A stretch of 64,000 nucleotides of DNA, taken from the NCBI RefSeq assembly GCF_019049325.1, contig NZ_JAGMUO010000044.1, forward strand, positions 55,692-119,691, given 5' to 3'. The notes below the pieces were generated by a model, which saw only the letters and a program-made list of their open reading frames with translations, made no database searches and was not told where the DNA came from. The position numbers and the translations under genes were made by a program. This DNA is from Streptomyces sp. AC512_CC834 (GTDB lineage Bacteria > Actinomycetota > Actinomycetes > Streptomycetales > Streptomycetaceae). Positions 44,801-52,496 of the stretch are shown in pieces (within the stretch, counting starts at the first letter, position 1; the number at the start of each line of letters is the position of its first letter).

Positions 44801-46095
44801 TGCTGGGCGAGACCGTGCCGGCGGGCAGCAAGATCCGGTTGCAGAAGGACGCGGCGAACAGCTCCGACTACGCGATCGACTTCGTCAGCCTGGAGCAGGT
44901 CGCCGCGGTGGCGAACCCCGACCCGGCGGCGTACGCGGTGCCGGCCGGGTTCACGCACCAGGACGTGCAGAACGCCCTCGACAAGGTCCGTATGGACACC
45001 TCCGGCAAGCTGGTCGGTGTGTATCTGCCGCCCGGCGACTATCAGACGTCAAGCAAGTTCCAGGTGTACGGCAAGGCGGTGAAGGTGGTGGGCGCCGGTC
45101 CGTGGTTCACCAGGTTCCACGCGCCCACGACGCAGGACAACACCGACATCGGCTTCCGTGCCGACGCGAGCGCGAAGGGGTCGACGTTCGCGAACTTCGC
45201 GTACTTCGGCAACTACACGACCCGCATCGACGGGCCGGGCAAGGTGTTCGACTTCTCCAACGTGTCGGACATCGTGATCGACAACATCTGGAACGAACAC
45301 ATGGTGTGCCTGTACTGGGGCGCCAACACCGACCGGGTGACGATCAAGAACTCCCGGATCCGCAACATGTTCGCCGACGGCGTCAACATGACCAACGGCT
45401 CGACCGACAACCTGGTCTCCAACAACGACGCCCGGGCGACCGGTGACGACAGCTTCGCGCTCTTCTCGGCGATCGACGCGGGCGGCGCGGACATGAAGAA
45501 CAACCTGTACGAGAACCTCACGACGACGCTGACCTGGCGTGCGGCGGGTCTCGCCGTCTACGGCGGTTACAACAACACCTTCCGCAACATCCACATCGCG
45601 GACACCCTGGTCTACTCGGGCATCACCATCAGCTCGCTGGACTTCGGCTACCCGATGAACGGGTTCGGCACGGATCCGACGACCTTCGAGAACATCTCGA
45701 TCGTCCGGGCCGGGGGGCACTTCTGGGGTGGTCAGACCTTCCCCGGCATCTGGGTGTTCTCGGCGTCCAAGGTGTTCCAGGGCATCCGGGTCAACAACGT
45801 CGACATCGTCGATCCGACCTACAGCGGCATCATGTTCCAGACGAACTACGTGGGAGGTCAGCCACAGTTCCCGATCAAGGACACGGTCTTCACCGACGTC
45901 TCGGTCACGGGCGCGCACAAGAGCGGTGACGAGTTCGACGCGAAGTCCGGTTTCGGCCTGTGGGCCAACGAGATGCCCGAGGCGGGGCAGGGACCGGCGG
46001 TCGGCGAGGTCACCTTCAACGGGCTGAAGCTCGATGACAACGCCGTGGACATCCGGAACACCACGTCCACCTTCAAGATCATCCGCAATCCCTAG
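41806..46095 (+). CDS. secreted multidomain GH87-like alpha-1,3-glucanase (mycodextranase), 1429 aa
   Basis: ATG 41806 (GGGGA upstream) gives a clean signal peptide; ATG 41779 would add residues before it. Approximate order: discoidin 34-171, discoidin 175-311, FN3 318-402, FN3 408-492, discoidin 500-640, CARDB 645-748, CARDB 757-865, CBM6/35-like 878-1035 (YEAEDGTVGGGATVVG), catalytic domain 1040-1429. The last is a right-handed beta-helix with repeated N-rich turns. ADGVNMTNG and, some 20 residues later, TGDDSFALFS provide an Asp and an Asp pair arranged like the catalytic aspartates of GH87 alpha-1,3-glucanases. Known relatives combine GH87 with discoidin, CBM6 and FN3 modules. The gene lies between two LacI copies, upstream of a sugar importer, so secreted release of alpha-1,3-oligosaccharides from fungal or dental-type glucan is likely. 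Confidence 0.83.
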   Translation: MRNRNWRSRALCTVVATSLLALGGPLLSATAAGGPNIAVGDATAASSSHGEYGAANITDGNQGSYWQSGGGSLPQWVQTDLGATERIDEVVLRLPAGWESREQTLSVQGSADGASFSTLKTSAAYAFTPGSGNTVTVSFPATRTRFVRVDITANTGWQAAQLSELEVHAAGESSANLADGRRLTASSSTGAYTPGNGNDGNKATYWESANNALPQWLQADLGSSRRVDRVVLRLPDGWPARSQTLKIQASDNGSDFTDLTAAKAYAFDAAGGRAATITFDATTTRYVRVLVTANTGQPAAQISELEVYGPATGDTQAPTTPANLAFTEPATGQIRLTWNGSSDDTAVTGYDIYANGELLTSVAGDVTTYTDTRPADSTVTYYVRAKDAAGNQSGNSDSVTRRAGTGDTQAPTAPSNLALTEPAAGQVKLTWDASTDNEGVAGYDIYANNKLRESVAGDVTTYTDTQPASANVTYFVRAKDAAGNESGDSNSVIRNGTKDGSNLAVGKPISASSVIHTYVAENANDNSTSTYWEGAAGSYPNTLTLELGANADIDSVVLKLNPDPSWSKRTQNIEVLGRAQDASDFTSLVAAKDYVFDPASGGNSVTVPVDDRAADVRLKFTSNTGATAGQIAEFQVVGTPAPNPDLEVTKLTTSPDSPVESDEITVSATVRNSGASDAPAGKVALRLGDTEVATADVPALEAGAQSTVEASIGAREAGSYELSAVADEANEIIEQNESNNTYTRPEPLVVKPVQSSDLVAAAVTTSPSSPAAGDDVTFKVSLRNQGTQDSAGGSHAVTLALLDAKGDTVKTLTGTHSGVIAAGKTAPAVSLGTWKAANGSYTLKVTVADDANELPVKRENNTSTQPLFVGRGANMPYDMYEAEDGTVGGGATVVGPNRTIGDIAGEASGRKAVHLDKTGEYVEFTTKADTNTLVTRFSIPDAPGGGGIDTTINVYVDGVMKKALPLTSKYAWLYGNEASPGNSPGAGAPRHIYDEAHIMLGETVPAGSKIRLQKDAANSSDYAIDFVSLEQVAAVANPDPAAYAVPAGFTHQDVQNALDKVRMDTSGKLVGVYLPPGDYQTSSKFQVYGKAVKVVGAGPWFTRFHAPTTQDNTDIGFRADASAKGSTFANFAYFGNYTTRIDGPGKVFDFSNVSDIVIDNIWNEHMVCLYWGANTDRVTIKNSRIRNMFADGVNMTNGSTDNLVSNNDARATGDDSFALFSAIDAGGADMKNNLYENLTTTLTWRAAGLAVYGGYNNTFRNIHIADTLVYSGITISSLDFGYPMNGFGTDPTTFENISIVRAGGHFWGGQTFPGIWVFSASKVFQGIRVNNVDIVDPTYSGIMFQTNYVGGQPQFPIKDTVFTDVSVTGAHKSGDEFDAKSGFGLWANEMPEAGQGPAVGEVTFNGLKLDDNAVDIRNTTSTFKIIRNP

Positions 46096-46114
46096 ACCGT
46101 ACTGGACCGGGGGA

Positions 46115-46173
46115 CCGCAGGGGCCGCAGGGGCCGCAGGGGCCGCAGGGGCCGCAGGGGCCGCAGGGGCCGCA
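46115..46173. repeat. 9-bp tandem repeat, six full units and a partial
   Basis: The unit ccgcagggg is repeated perfectly six times (46115-46168) and ends in ccgca. It lies in the 146-bp gap between the GH87-like gene and LacI copy 2, just before the operator. Perfect copies suggest recent slippage and possible strain-to-strain variation. Confidence 0.9.
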
Positions 46174-46202
46174 ACGACTCTTGTCGGTCATCGCACGGAC
46201 TG

Positions 46203-46228
46203 GCGCAAGTCTCTTGCGAGACTTGCGC
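46203..46228. promoter_or_regulatory. extended palindromic operator before LacI copy 2
   Basis: Perfect 10-bp arms (46203-46212 and 46219-46228) surround CTTGCG. The same stretch contains the 15-bp site CGCAAG-TCT-CTTGCG (46204-46218) and another CTTGCG half site at 46233-46238, so two overlapping dimers could bind. It ends 14 bp before the GTG start. Confidence 0.75.
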
Positions 46229-46241
46229 TAGTCTTGCGTAT

Positions 46242-47255
46242 GTGACGCGACGACTTGCCCAGGTGGCGAAGAAGGTTGGGGTCAGCGAGGCCACGGTCAG
46301 CCGGGTACTCAACGGCAAACCGGGAGTCTCGGAGACGACCCGGCAGTCCGTGCTGAGCGCCCTGGACGTCCTGGGCTACGAGCGGCCGACCCAGCTTCGG
46401 GGCGAGCGGGCGCGACTCGTCGGCCTGGTGCTGCCCGAGCTGCAGAATCCGATCTTCCCCGCGTTCGCCGAGGTCATCGGCGGCGCGCTGGCCCAACAGG
46501 GGCTGACCCCGGTGCTGTGCACCCAGACCAAGGGCGGCGTCTCCGAGGCCGACTACGTCGAGCTGCTGTTGCAGCAGCAGGTCTCCGGCGTCGTCTTCGC
46601 CGGCGGTGGCCTCTTCGCCCAGGCCGATGCCCCGCACGACCACTACCGGCTGCTCGCGGAGCGCAAGATTCCGGTCGTGCTCGTGAACGCCTCCTTCGCG
46701 GATCTCGGCTTCCCGTGCATCGCCTGCGACGACGCCGTGGCCGTCGAGCAGTCCTGGCGGCACCTTGCATCACTGGGACACGAGCGCATCGGCCTCGTCC
46801 TGGGCCCCTCGGACCACATCCCCTCACGCAGGAAACTGACCGCCGCCCGCGAAACGGCCCAGGCCGCCGGCATGGAACTGCCCGACGAACACGTCGAACG
46901 GGCCATGTTCTCCCTCGAAGGCGGCCAGGCAGCCGCCACCCGCCTCCTCCAGCGCGGCGTCACCGGCATCATCTGCGCCAGCGACCCCCTCGCCCTCGGC
47001 GCCATCCGCGCCGCCCGCCGACGCGGCCACCACGTACCCCACGACGTCTCCGTCGTCGGCTACGACGACTCCGCCTTCATGACCTGCACCGAACCACCCC
47101 TCACCACCGTCCGCCAACCCATCGAAGCCATGGGACGCGCCGCCGTCGACCTCCTCTGCGCCCAGATCCAGGGCACCGAAGTCCCGCACAGGGAACTGCT
47201 CTTCGAACCGGAACTCGTCGTCCGCGGCTCCACGGCACAACCGTCCGCCCGGTAG
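46242..47255 (+). CDS. LacI-family repressor, copy 2, 337 aa
   Basis: GTG 46242. This has the same HTH and effector domain as the protein at 40555. Differences include a one-residue insertion (GGGLFAQ versus GGLFAQ) and NASFADLGF versus NASIENLDF in the effector domain, close to positions that usually line the ligand pocket. The HTH helices are identical, so both proteins should recognise the same operator. It stands 151 bp upstream of the binding-protein gene of the sugar importer, in the position of malR in Streptomyces maltose loci, and is probably the importer's regulator, with sensitivity to a slightly different sugar than copy 1. Confidence 0.92.
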   Translation: MTRRLAQVAKKVGVSEATVSRVLNGKPGVSETTRQSVLSALDVLGYERPTQLRGERARLVGLVLPELQNPIFPAFAEVIGGALAQQGLTPVLCTQTKGGVSEADYVELLLQQQVSGVVFAGGGLFAQADAPHDHYRLLAERKIPVVLVNASFADLGFPCIACDDAVAVEQSWRHLASLGHERIGLVLGPSDHIPSRRKLTAARETAQAAGMELPDEHVERAMFSLEGGQAAATRLLQRGVTGIICASDPLALGAIRAARRRGHHVPHDVSVVGYDDSAFMTCTEPPLTTVRQPIEAMGRAAVDLLCAQIQGTEVPHRELLFEPELVVRGSTAQPSAR

Positions 47256-47302
47256 CCGGACCCCAACATCTTCGGCGCACTGTCAAGCAATTACGAAATC
47301 AG

Positions 47303-47316
47303 CGCGAGATATTGCG
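47303..47316. promoter_or_regulatory. degenerate LacI-like site before the binding-protein gene
   Basis: CGCGAG-AT-ATTGCG resembles the three operators but with a 2-bp spacer and two arm changes. A nearby TTTGCGG (47325) offers another half site. It lies about 90 bp before the binding-protein ATG in the 151-bp gap. Confidence 0.35.
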
Positions 47317-47406
47317 TTCACTTGTTTGCGGTGGTTGAGTGAGCGGCGCCCCACAACGCATCGGCGGTGGGGCGCCTTCCACGTTCATGCCCGAAGGGGA
47401 CCACCC

Positions 47407-48822
47407 ATGAGAAGTGCTCGGTTCCGCCGTACTCGTCGTGCCGGCGCCATCACGCTCGTCTCCGCTCTGACCCTGACCGCTCTGGCCGCCTGCGGCACGA
47501 GCAGCAGTGACGACGGCGGCGGTTCCGAAGGCGGCAGCGGGTCCTCGGACCCGGCCGCTCCACTGGACCCGAAGACCAAGGTGACGATCACCATCGACTG
47601 CATGCCGCCGAAGGCGAAGGCGGCCCAGCTCAAGGAGTGGAAGGAGGACGTCAAGGAGTTCAACAAGACGTACCCCAACGTCACCATCGACGGCCGCTCC
47701 ACCCCGGGCCAGTGTCTGGAGCCGCCGCGCTTCACGGCGATGCTCAAGGCCAAGTCGCAGCCCGACGTCTTCTACACGTACTTCACGGATCTGCCCCAGG
47801 TGCTGGACAACGACGGCGCCGAGGACATCACGGCCTACGTCAACGACAAGACCGTCCCGCTCCTCAAGGACATCGACCCGAACGTCCTCGGCTCGCTCAA
47901 GCACGAGAACAAGCTCTACGGCCTGCCCACGAGCAACTACACGATGGGCCTGCTGATCAACCGCAAGCTCTTCGAGAAGGCCGGGCTCGACCCGGACACC
48001 CCGCCGCGCACCTGGGACGAGGTCCGCACCGCCGCGAAGAAGATCGCCGACCTGGGCGACGGCATCGCCGGCTTCGGCGAGTACAGCGCGGGCAACACCG
48101 GCGGCTGGCACTTCACCGCGCAGATGTACAGCATCGGCGGCGAGGTCGTCGACGAGAGCGGCAAGAAGGCCGCGTTCAACGACGAGTTGGGCAAGCAGGT
48201 CGCCGAGAACCTCCACGCGATGCGCTGGGAGGACGAGAGCATGGGCAAGACCCAGTTGCTCAAGTGGGGCGACCTGCAGAAGCAGATCGCCACCGACAAG
48301 CTCGGCATGTTCCTCGCCGCGCCGGACGACATCACGTACATGGTCCAGCAACTCGGCGCCGACTACGAGAACTTCGGCATGGGACCCATCCCGGGTGCGA
48401 AGAACACCCTCGCCGGCGGCAACAGCTACATGATCAAGAAGGGCATCTCCGCCGACAAGATCAAGGCGGCCGTCGCCTGGCTGAACTTCCAGAACCTCAC
48501 CGTCGGTGAGGGGCAGTTCAACTGGGCCCGCAAGAAGACCGACAAGCTGCCGGTCGGCCTCCCGCAGCCCAACTTCTGGCTGAACGAGTCGAAGAAGAAG
48601 GACGACGCGGCCCGGCTGGAGCACGCCACCATGCCGGTCGAGAACTTCCAGGCGTTCATGGACAACCCGGTCCCGGGCATGGCCGAGCCGCCGAAGGCGC
48701 AGGAGATCTACAAGGTCCTGGACAACGTGATGTCCGGCATCCTCACCAACGAGGACGCCGACATCGACAAGCTGCTCTCCAGCGCGGAGAAGCAGGTCAA
48801 CCAGGTTCTGGCCACGCAGTGA
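47407..48822 (+). CDS. ABC sugar importer, lipoprotein solute-binding protein (family 1), 471 aa
   Basis: ATG 47407 has AAGGGGA upstream. A lipoprotein signal with lipobox LAAC (Cys near residue 31) and a Gly/Ser/Asp linker is followed by a family 1 extracellular binding protein (VTITIDC, FYTYFTDLPQVLDN, YGLPTSNYTMGLLINRKLFEKAGL, GKLGMFLAAPDD). It captures a di- or oligosaccharide at the membrane surface for the two permeases downstream. No ATPase gene is present, so the complex probably uses a shared MsiK-type ATPase, as is usual for Streptomyces sugar importers. A strong stem-loop follows the stop. Confidence 0.92.
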   Translation: MRSARFRRTRRAGAITLVSALTLTALAACGTSSSDDGGGSEGGSGSSDPAAPLDPKTKVTITIDCMPPKAKAAQLKEWKEDVKEFNKTYPNVTIDGRSTPGQCLEPPRFTAMLKAKSQPDVFYTYFTDLPQVLDNDGAEDITAYVNDKTVPLLKDIDPNVLGSLKHENKLYGLPTSNYTMGLLINRKLFEKAGLDPDTPPRTWDEVRTAAKKIADLGDGIAGFGEYSAGNTGGWHFTAQMYSIGGEVVDESGKKAAFNDELGKQVAENLHAMRWEDESMGKTQLLKWGDLQKQIATDKLGMFLAAPDDITYMVQQLGADYENFGMGPIPGAKNTLAGGNSYMIKKGISADKIKAAVAWLNFQNLTVGEGQFNWARKKTDKLPVGLPQPNFWLNESKKKDDAARLEHATMPVENFQAFMDNPVPGMAEPPKAQEIYKVLDNVMSGILTNEDADIDKLLSSAEKQVNQVLATQ

Positions 48823-48832
48823 CCGGCTCCCT

Positions 48833-48858
48833 CGGGGGGCGGGCCGCACCGCCCCCCG
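48833..48858 (+). promoter_or_regulatory. intercistronic stem-loop between binding protein and permeases
   Basis: Perfect 10-bp GC arms (48833-48842, 48849-48858) with a 6-nt loop in the 67-bp gap. Such structures after binding-protein genes protect the upstream mRNA or partly terminate, giving more binding protein than permease. Confidence 0.65.
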
Positions 48859-48889
48859 GGGCCCATGAGATCAGTCCCAAGGAGCGACG

Positions 48890-49849
48890 ATGTCGGCCCC
48901 CAGCCTGACCCCGAGCAAGGCGGCGAGAGCACGCCACGCCCCACCGCCGGTGGACGGTCCGCCCCGGCGCGGCGGGTCGTTCGGCAGGAGCCTGAAGCGC
49001 AATCTCACGGCGCACGGCTTCCTGATCGGAGCGGTTCTCTGCTTCGCGTTCTTCTCCTGGTACCCGATGGTCCGGGAGTTCTTCCTCGCCTTCCAGAAGA
49101 CGGACCAGGGCGAGGTCTCCTGGGTCGGCCTGGAGAACCTGGAGACGGTCTTCAACGACCCGGCGTTCTGGCAGGCCTGGCGCAACACCCTGCTGTTCAC
49201 CGTGCTGGCCCTCGTCCTCGGCTTCGCCGTGCCGTTCGTCGTCGCGATCGTCATCAACGAACTGCGGCACGGCAAGGGGTACCTGCGGCTGCTCGTCTAC
49301 CTGCCGGTGATGCTGCCCCCGGTCGCCTCCGTGCTCCTGTTCAAGTACCTGTACGACCCCGGCTACGGCCTGCTCAACGAGGTGTTCGGCTTCTTCGGAC
49401 TGCCCGAGCAGCAGTGGCTCCAGGATCCCGACCTCTCCATGCTCTCCGTGGTCATCGCGTCGACGTGGATGAACATGGGGGGCGCGGCGCTCATCTACCT
49501 GGCCGCGCTCCAGGGCATCCCCGGCGAGCTGTACGAGGCGGCGGAGCTGGACGGTGCCGGGCTGCTGCGCAAGATCTGGCACGTCACGATCCCGCAGACG
49601 CGGCTCATCCTGTCGCTGATGCTGCTGATGCAGATCATCGCCACCATGCAGGTCTTCGTGGAGCCCTTCCTGCTCACCGGCGGCGCCGGCCCCGAGGGCT
49701 CGACCACCACGGTCGTCTACCTCATCTACCAGTACGCCTTCAACTTCAACAACTACGGTGCCGCGGCGGCCCTCGGCCTGCTGCTCCTCGTACTGCTGGC
49801 CGGATTCTCGGCGGCGTACGTGAAGCTGAGCCGCGCCGAGGACGAGTAG
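48890..49849 (+). CDS. ABC sugar permease, MalF type, 319 aa
   Basis: ATG 48890 follows AAGGAGCG. It is an inner-membrane permease with six predicted helices, the first at LIGAVLCFAFFSWYPMVREFF. The cytoplasmic EAA loop that docks the ATPase is present (YEAAELDGAGLLRKIWHVTIPQT). It pairs with the permease 18 bp downstream and receives sugar from the upstream lipoprotein. Confidence 0.92.
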   Translation: MSAPSLTPSKAARARHAPPPVDGPPRRGGSFGRSLKRNLTAHGFLIGAVLCFAFFSWYPMVREFFLAFQKTDQGEVSWVGLENLETVFNDPAFWQAWRNTLLFTVLALVLGFAVPFVVAIVINELRHGKGYLRLLVYLPVMLPPVASVLLFKYLYDPGYGLLNEVFGFFGLPEQQWLQDPDLSMLSVVIASTWMNMGGAALIYLAALQGIPGELYEAAELDGAGLLRKIWHVTIPQTRLILSLMLLMQIIATMQVFVEPFLLTGGAGPEGSTTTVVYLIYQYAFNFNNYGAAAALGLLLLVLLAGFSAAYVKLSRAEDE

Positions 49850-49867
49850 AGCCGGGGGAATCCGCAG

Positions 49868-50743
49868 ATGTCCACACGCACACTCATCTCACCGGCCCAA
49901 CTCGCTCGCCCTCGTGGCAAGTTGCTGTACTGGGTGGTCTTCGGTCTCGTCGTCGCGCTCTTCACCGTGGTGTTCATCGGTCCGATGTACTGGATGGTCT
50001 CCAGTGGCTTCAAGAACACCCAGGAGGTCGTGCAGACACCGCCGACGCTGGTCCCCGAGTCCTTCCGGCCGGAGAACTACTCCGAGGCGTGGAACGTCAT
50101 GGATCTGGCGGGCCTGCTGGGGAACACCCTGTTCTACGCGTTCGGCGCGCTCGCCTTCCAGCTCGTGTTCGACGTGGCGGCGGCGTACTCCCTGTCCAAG
50201 CTCCGGCCGATCTTCGGCAAGGCCATCCTCGGTCTGATGCTGGCGACGCTGATGATCCCGGCGACCGTGCTGGTGGTGCCGCAGTACCTGACGGTGCTCG
50301 ATGTGCCGATCTTCGAACGCAACCTGCTGAACACTCCGTGGGCGATCTGGCTCCCCTCGGTGACCAACGCCTTCAACATCTTCCTGCTGAAGCGGTTCTT
50401 CGACTCGATCCCCAGGGAACTGCTCGACGCCGCCTCGATGGACGGCGCGTCGCCGATGCGCACCCTGTGGTCGATCGTCCTGCCGATCTCGCGGCCGATC
50501 CTCGGCGTGGTGTCCATCTTCGCGATCGTGGGCGTCTGGAAGGACTTCCTCTGGCCCATGCTGACCCTGCCCGACCCGGCCAAGCAGACCCTGAACGTCG
50601 GGATCTACTCCCTGTCCAACGGGGTGCCCATGAACGTGCTGATCGCCGCGCTCACCATGGCCTCGCTGCCCACCCTCGTCATCTTCCTGATCTTCCAGCG
50701 CAACATCATGAGCGGACTCACCGCCGGAGGGCTCAAGGGCTGA
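49868..50743 (+). CDS. ABC sugar permease, MalG type, 291 aa
   Basis: ATG 49868 (GGGGGAA upstream) lies 18 bp after the MalF-type gene. It has six membrane helices, with the family opening LFTVVFIGPMYWMVSSGFK, the EAA loop LLDAASMDGASPMRTLWSIVLP and the C-terminal FLIFQRNIMSGLTAGGLKG typical of MalG-like subunits. It is the second permease half of the importer. Confidence 0.92.
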   Translation: MSTRTLISPAQLARPRGKLLYWVVFGLVVALFTVVFIGPMYWMVSSGFKNTQEVVQTPPTLVPESFRPENYSEAWNVMDLAGLLGNTLFYAFGALAFQLVFDVAAAYSLSKLRPIFGKAILGLMLATLMIPATVLVVPQYLTVLDVPIFERNLLNTPWAIWLPSVTNAFNIFLLKRFFDSIPRELLDAASMDGASPMRTLWSIVLPISRPILGVVSIFAIVGVWKDFLWPMLTLPDPAKQTLNVGIYSLSNGVPMNVLIAALTMASLPTLVIFLIFQRNIMSGLTAGGLKG

Positions 50744-50745
50744 GG

Positions 50746-50864
50746 GGCCCGAAAGGGCCGAGGCGCTACCGGCCCACCTCCCTCCCCCACCTCCGGCTCA
50801 TCGTCCCGTCAACCTTCGCCGCCGGCCTGTCCGACGCCCCGCTCTGTCCGGGCCGGCGGCGAAG
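50746..50864 (+). terminator. two hairpins between the permease and alpha-glucosidase genes
   Basis: A small GGCCC-gaaa-GGGCC hairpin (50746-50759) directly follows the permease stop. A much larger one has perfect 14-bp arms (50814-50827 and 50851-50864) with a 23-nt loop, ending 27 bp before the glucosidase GTG. It could be a terminator, an attenuator or an mRNA-processing site that separates glucosidase expression from that of the importer. Confidence 0.6.
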
Positions 50865-50891
50865 ATCCACCCTGCCCGAAAGGACCGTCAC

Positions 50892-52496
50892 GTGGCAGCC
50901 CCCAACTCGCACCGGACCGAAGACTGGTGGCGCGACGCCGTCATCTACCAGGTGTATCCCCGCAGTTTCGCCGACGGCGACGGCGACGGCACCGGTGACC
51001 TCGCGGGCGTCCGGGCGAGACTGCCCCATCTCGCCGAACTCGGCGTGGACGCCGTCTGGTTCACCCCCTGGTACGTCTCGCCGCTCGTCGACGGCGGTTA
51101 CGACGTCGCCGACTACCGCACGATCGACCCTGCCTTCGGCACCCTGGGCGAGGCGGAGAAGCTGATCGCCGAGGCGCGGGAGCTGGGCATCCGCAGCATC
51201 GTCGACATCGTCCCCAACCATGTCTCCGACCAGCACGCCTGGTTCCGGGCAGCGCTGGAGGCCGGTCCGGGCAGCGCGGAGCGGGAGCGCTTCCACTTCC
51301 GCCCCGGCCGCGGGGAGAACGGCGAACTCCCGCCCAACAACTGGCCCTCACAGTTCTCCGGCCGCACCTGGACCCGGGTCCCGGACGGGGAGTGGTACCT
51401 CCACCTGTTCACCCCGGAGCAGCCCGACCTCAACTGGGCCCACCCCGAGGTGCGCCAAGAGCACGAGGACGTGCTGCGCTTCTGGTTCGAACGGGGGGTG
51501 GCGGGCGTACGCATCGACTCCGCCGCCCTGCTCGCGAAGGACCCCGCGCTCGCGGACTTCGAGGAGGGCGTCGACCCGCACCCGTACATCGACCAGGACG
51601 AACTGCACGACGTCTACCGTTCCTGGCGGGCCGTCGCCGACGCGTACGGGGGTGTGTTCGTGGGTGAGGTGTGGCTGCCCGACGCCGAGCGGTTCGCCCG
51701 CTACCTGCGGCCCGACGAACTGCACACGGCCTTCAACTTCAACTTCCTGTCCTGCCCGTGGGAGGCGGACCGGCTGCGCCGCACCATCGACGACACCCTG
51801 GCCGAGCACGCGCCCGTGGGCGCCCCGGCCACCTGGGTGCTCTGCAATCACGACGTGACCCGCACGGTGACCCGGTACGGCCGCGAGGACACCGGCTTCG
51901 ACTTCGCGAAGAAGGCCTTCGGCACGCCGACCGACCTGGCCCTGGGCACCCGGCGCGCGAGGGCGGCCGCACTGCTGACGCTGGCCCTGCCGGGGTCGGT
52001 CTACCTGTACCAGGGGGAGGAACTCGGCCTGCCCGAGGCGGACATCCCGCGTGAGCGGATCCAGGACCCGATGCACTTCCGCTCCGGGGGTGTCGATCCG
52101 GGCCGGGACGGCTGCCGCGTCCCTCTGCCGTGGGCCGCCGACGCCCCGTACTGCGGGTTCGGCTCCGAGACCGACCCGTGGCTGCCGCAGCCGGCGGGCT
52201 GGTCGGCGTACGCGGCGGACCGGCAGGGCGCGGACCCCGAGTCGATGCTCTCGCTGTACCGCGAGGGGCTGCGCCTGCGGCGCTCCACCGGGGGTTTCGG
52301 CGACGGCCCCCTCGACTGGCTGCCCACGCCGGCCGGTGTCCTCGCGTTCCGGCGCGGGGACGGCCTGATGTGCGTCGTCAACCTGTCCACCGGGCCGGCC
52401 GGCCTGCCCGAGCACAGCGCCGTCCTGCTCGTCAGCGGCCCCCTGGACGGCGACGGCCGACTGCCACGCGACACGGCAGCGTGGCTGCGCATCTGA
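50892..52496 (+). CDS. cytoplasmic GH13 alpha-glucosidase, 534 aa
   Basis: GTG 50892 (AAAGGA upstream). There is no signal peptide. GH13 landmarks are YQVYPRSFADGDGDGTGDL near the N-terminus (typical of oligo-1,6-glucosidase/alpha-glucosidase subfamilies), IVDIVPNH (region I), GVRIDSA with the Asp nucleophile (region II), FVGEVW with the Glu acid/base (region III) and CNHDVTR with the third Asp (region IV). The QPDLNW motif is shared with exo-acting alpha-glucosidases. It hydrolyses the imported alpha-linked oligosaccharide to glucose. Together with the GH87-like enzyme this suggests nigerose-type (alpha-1,3) substrates as well as or instead of maltose. Its last 35 codons are duplicated twice downstream. 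Confidence 0.92.
   Translation: MAAPNSHRTEDWWRDAVIYQVYPRSFADGDGDGTGDLAGVRARLPHLAELGVDAVWFTPWYVSPLVDGGYDVADYRTIDPAFGTLGEAEKLIAEARELGIRSIVDIVPNHVSDQHAWFRAALEAGPGSAERERFHFRPGRGENGELPPNNWPSQFSGRTWTRVPDGEWYLHLFTPEQPDLNWAHPEVRQEHEDVLRFWFERGVAGVRIDSAALLAKDPALADFEEGVDPHPYIDQDELHDVYRSWRAVADAYGGVFVGEVWLPDAERFARYLRPDELHTAFNFNFLSCPWEADRLRRTIDDTLAEHAPVGAPATWVLCNHDVTRTVTRYGREDTGFDFAKKAFGTPTDLALGTRRARAAALLTLALPGSVYLYQGEELGLPEADIPRERIQDPMHFRSGGVDPGRDGCRVPLPWAADAPYCGFGSETDPWLPQPAGWSAYAADRQGADPESMLSLYREGLRLRRSTGGFGDGPLDWLPTPAGVLAFRRGDGLMCVVNLSTGPAGLPEHSAVLLVSGPLDGDGRLPRDTAAWLRI

Noticed and set aside
46115..46173. Possible CRISPR-like array
   Set aside because: It is a spacer-less 9-bp tandem repeat, not alternating repeats and spacers.
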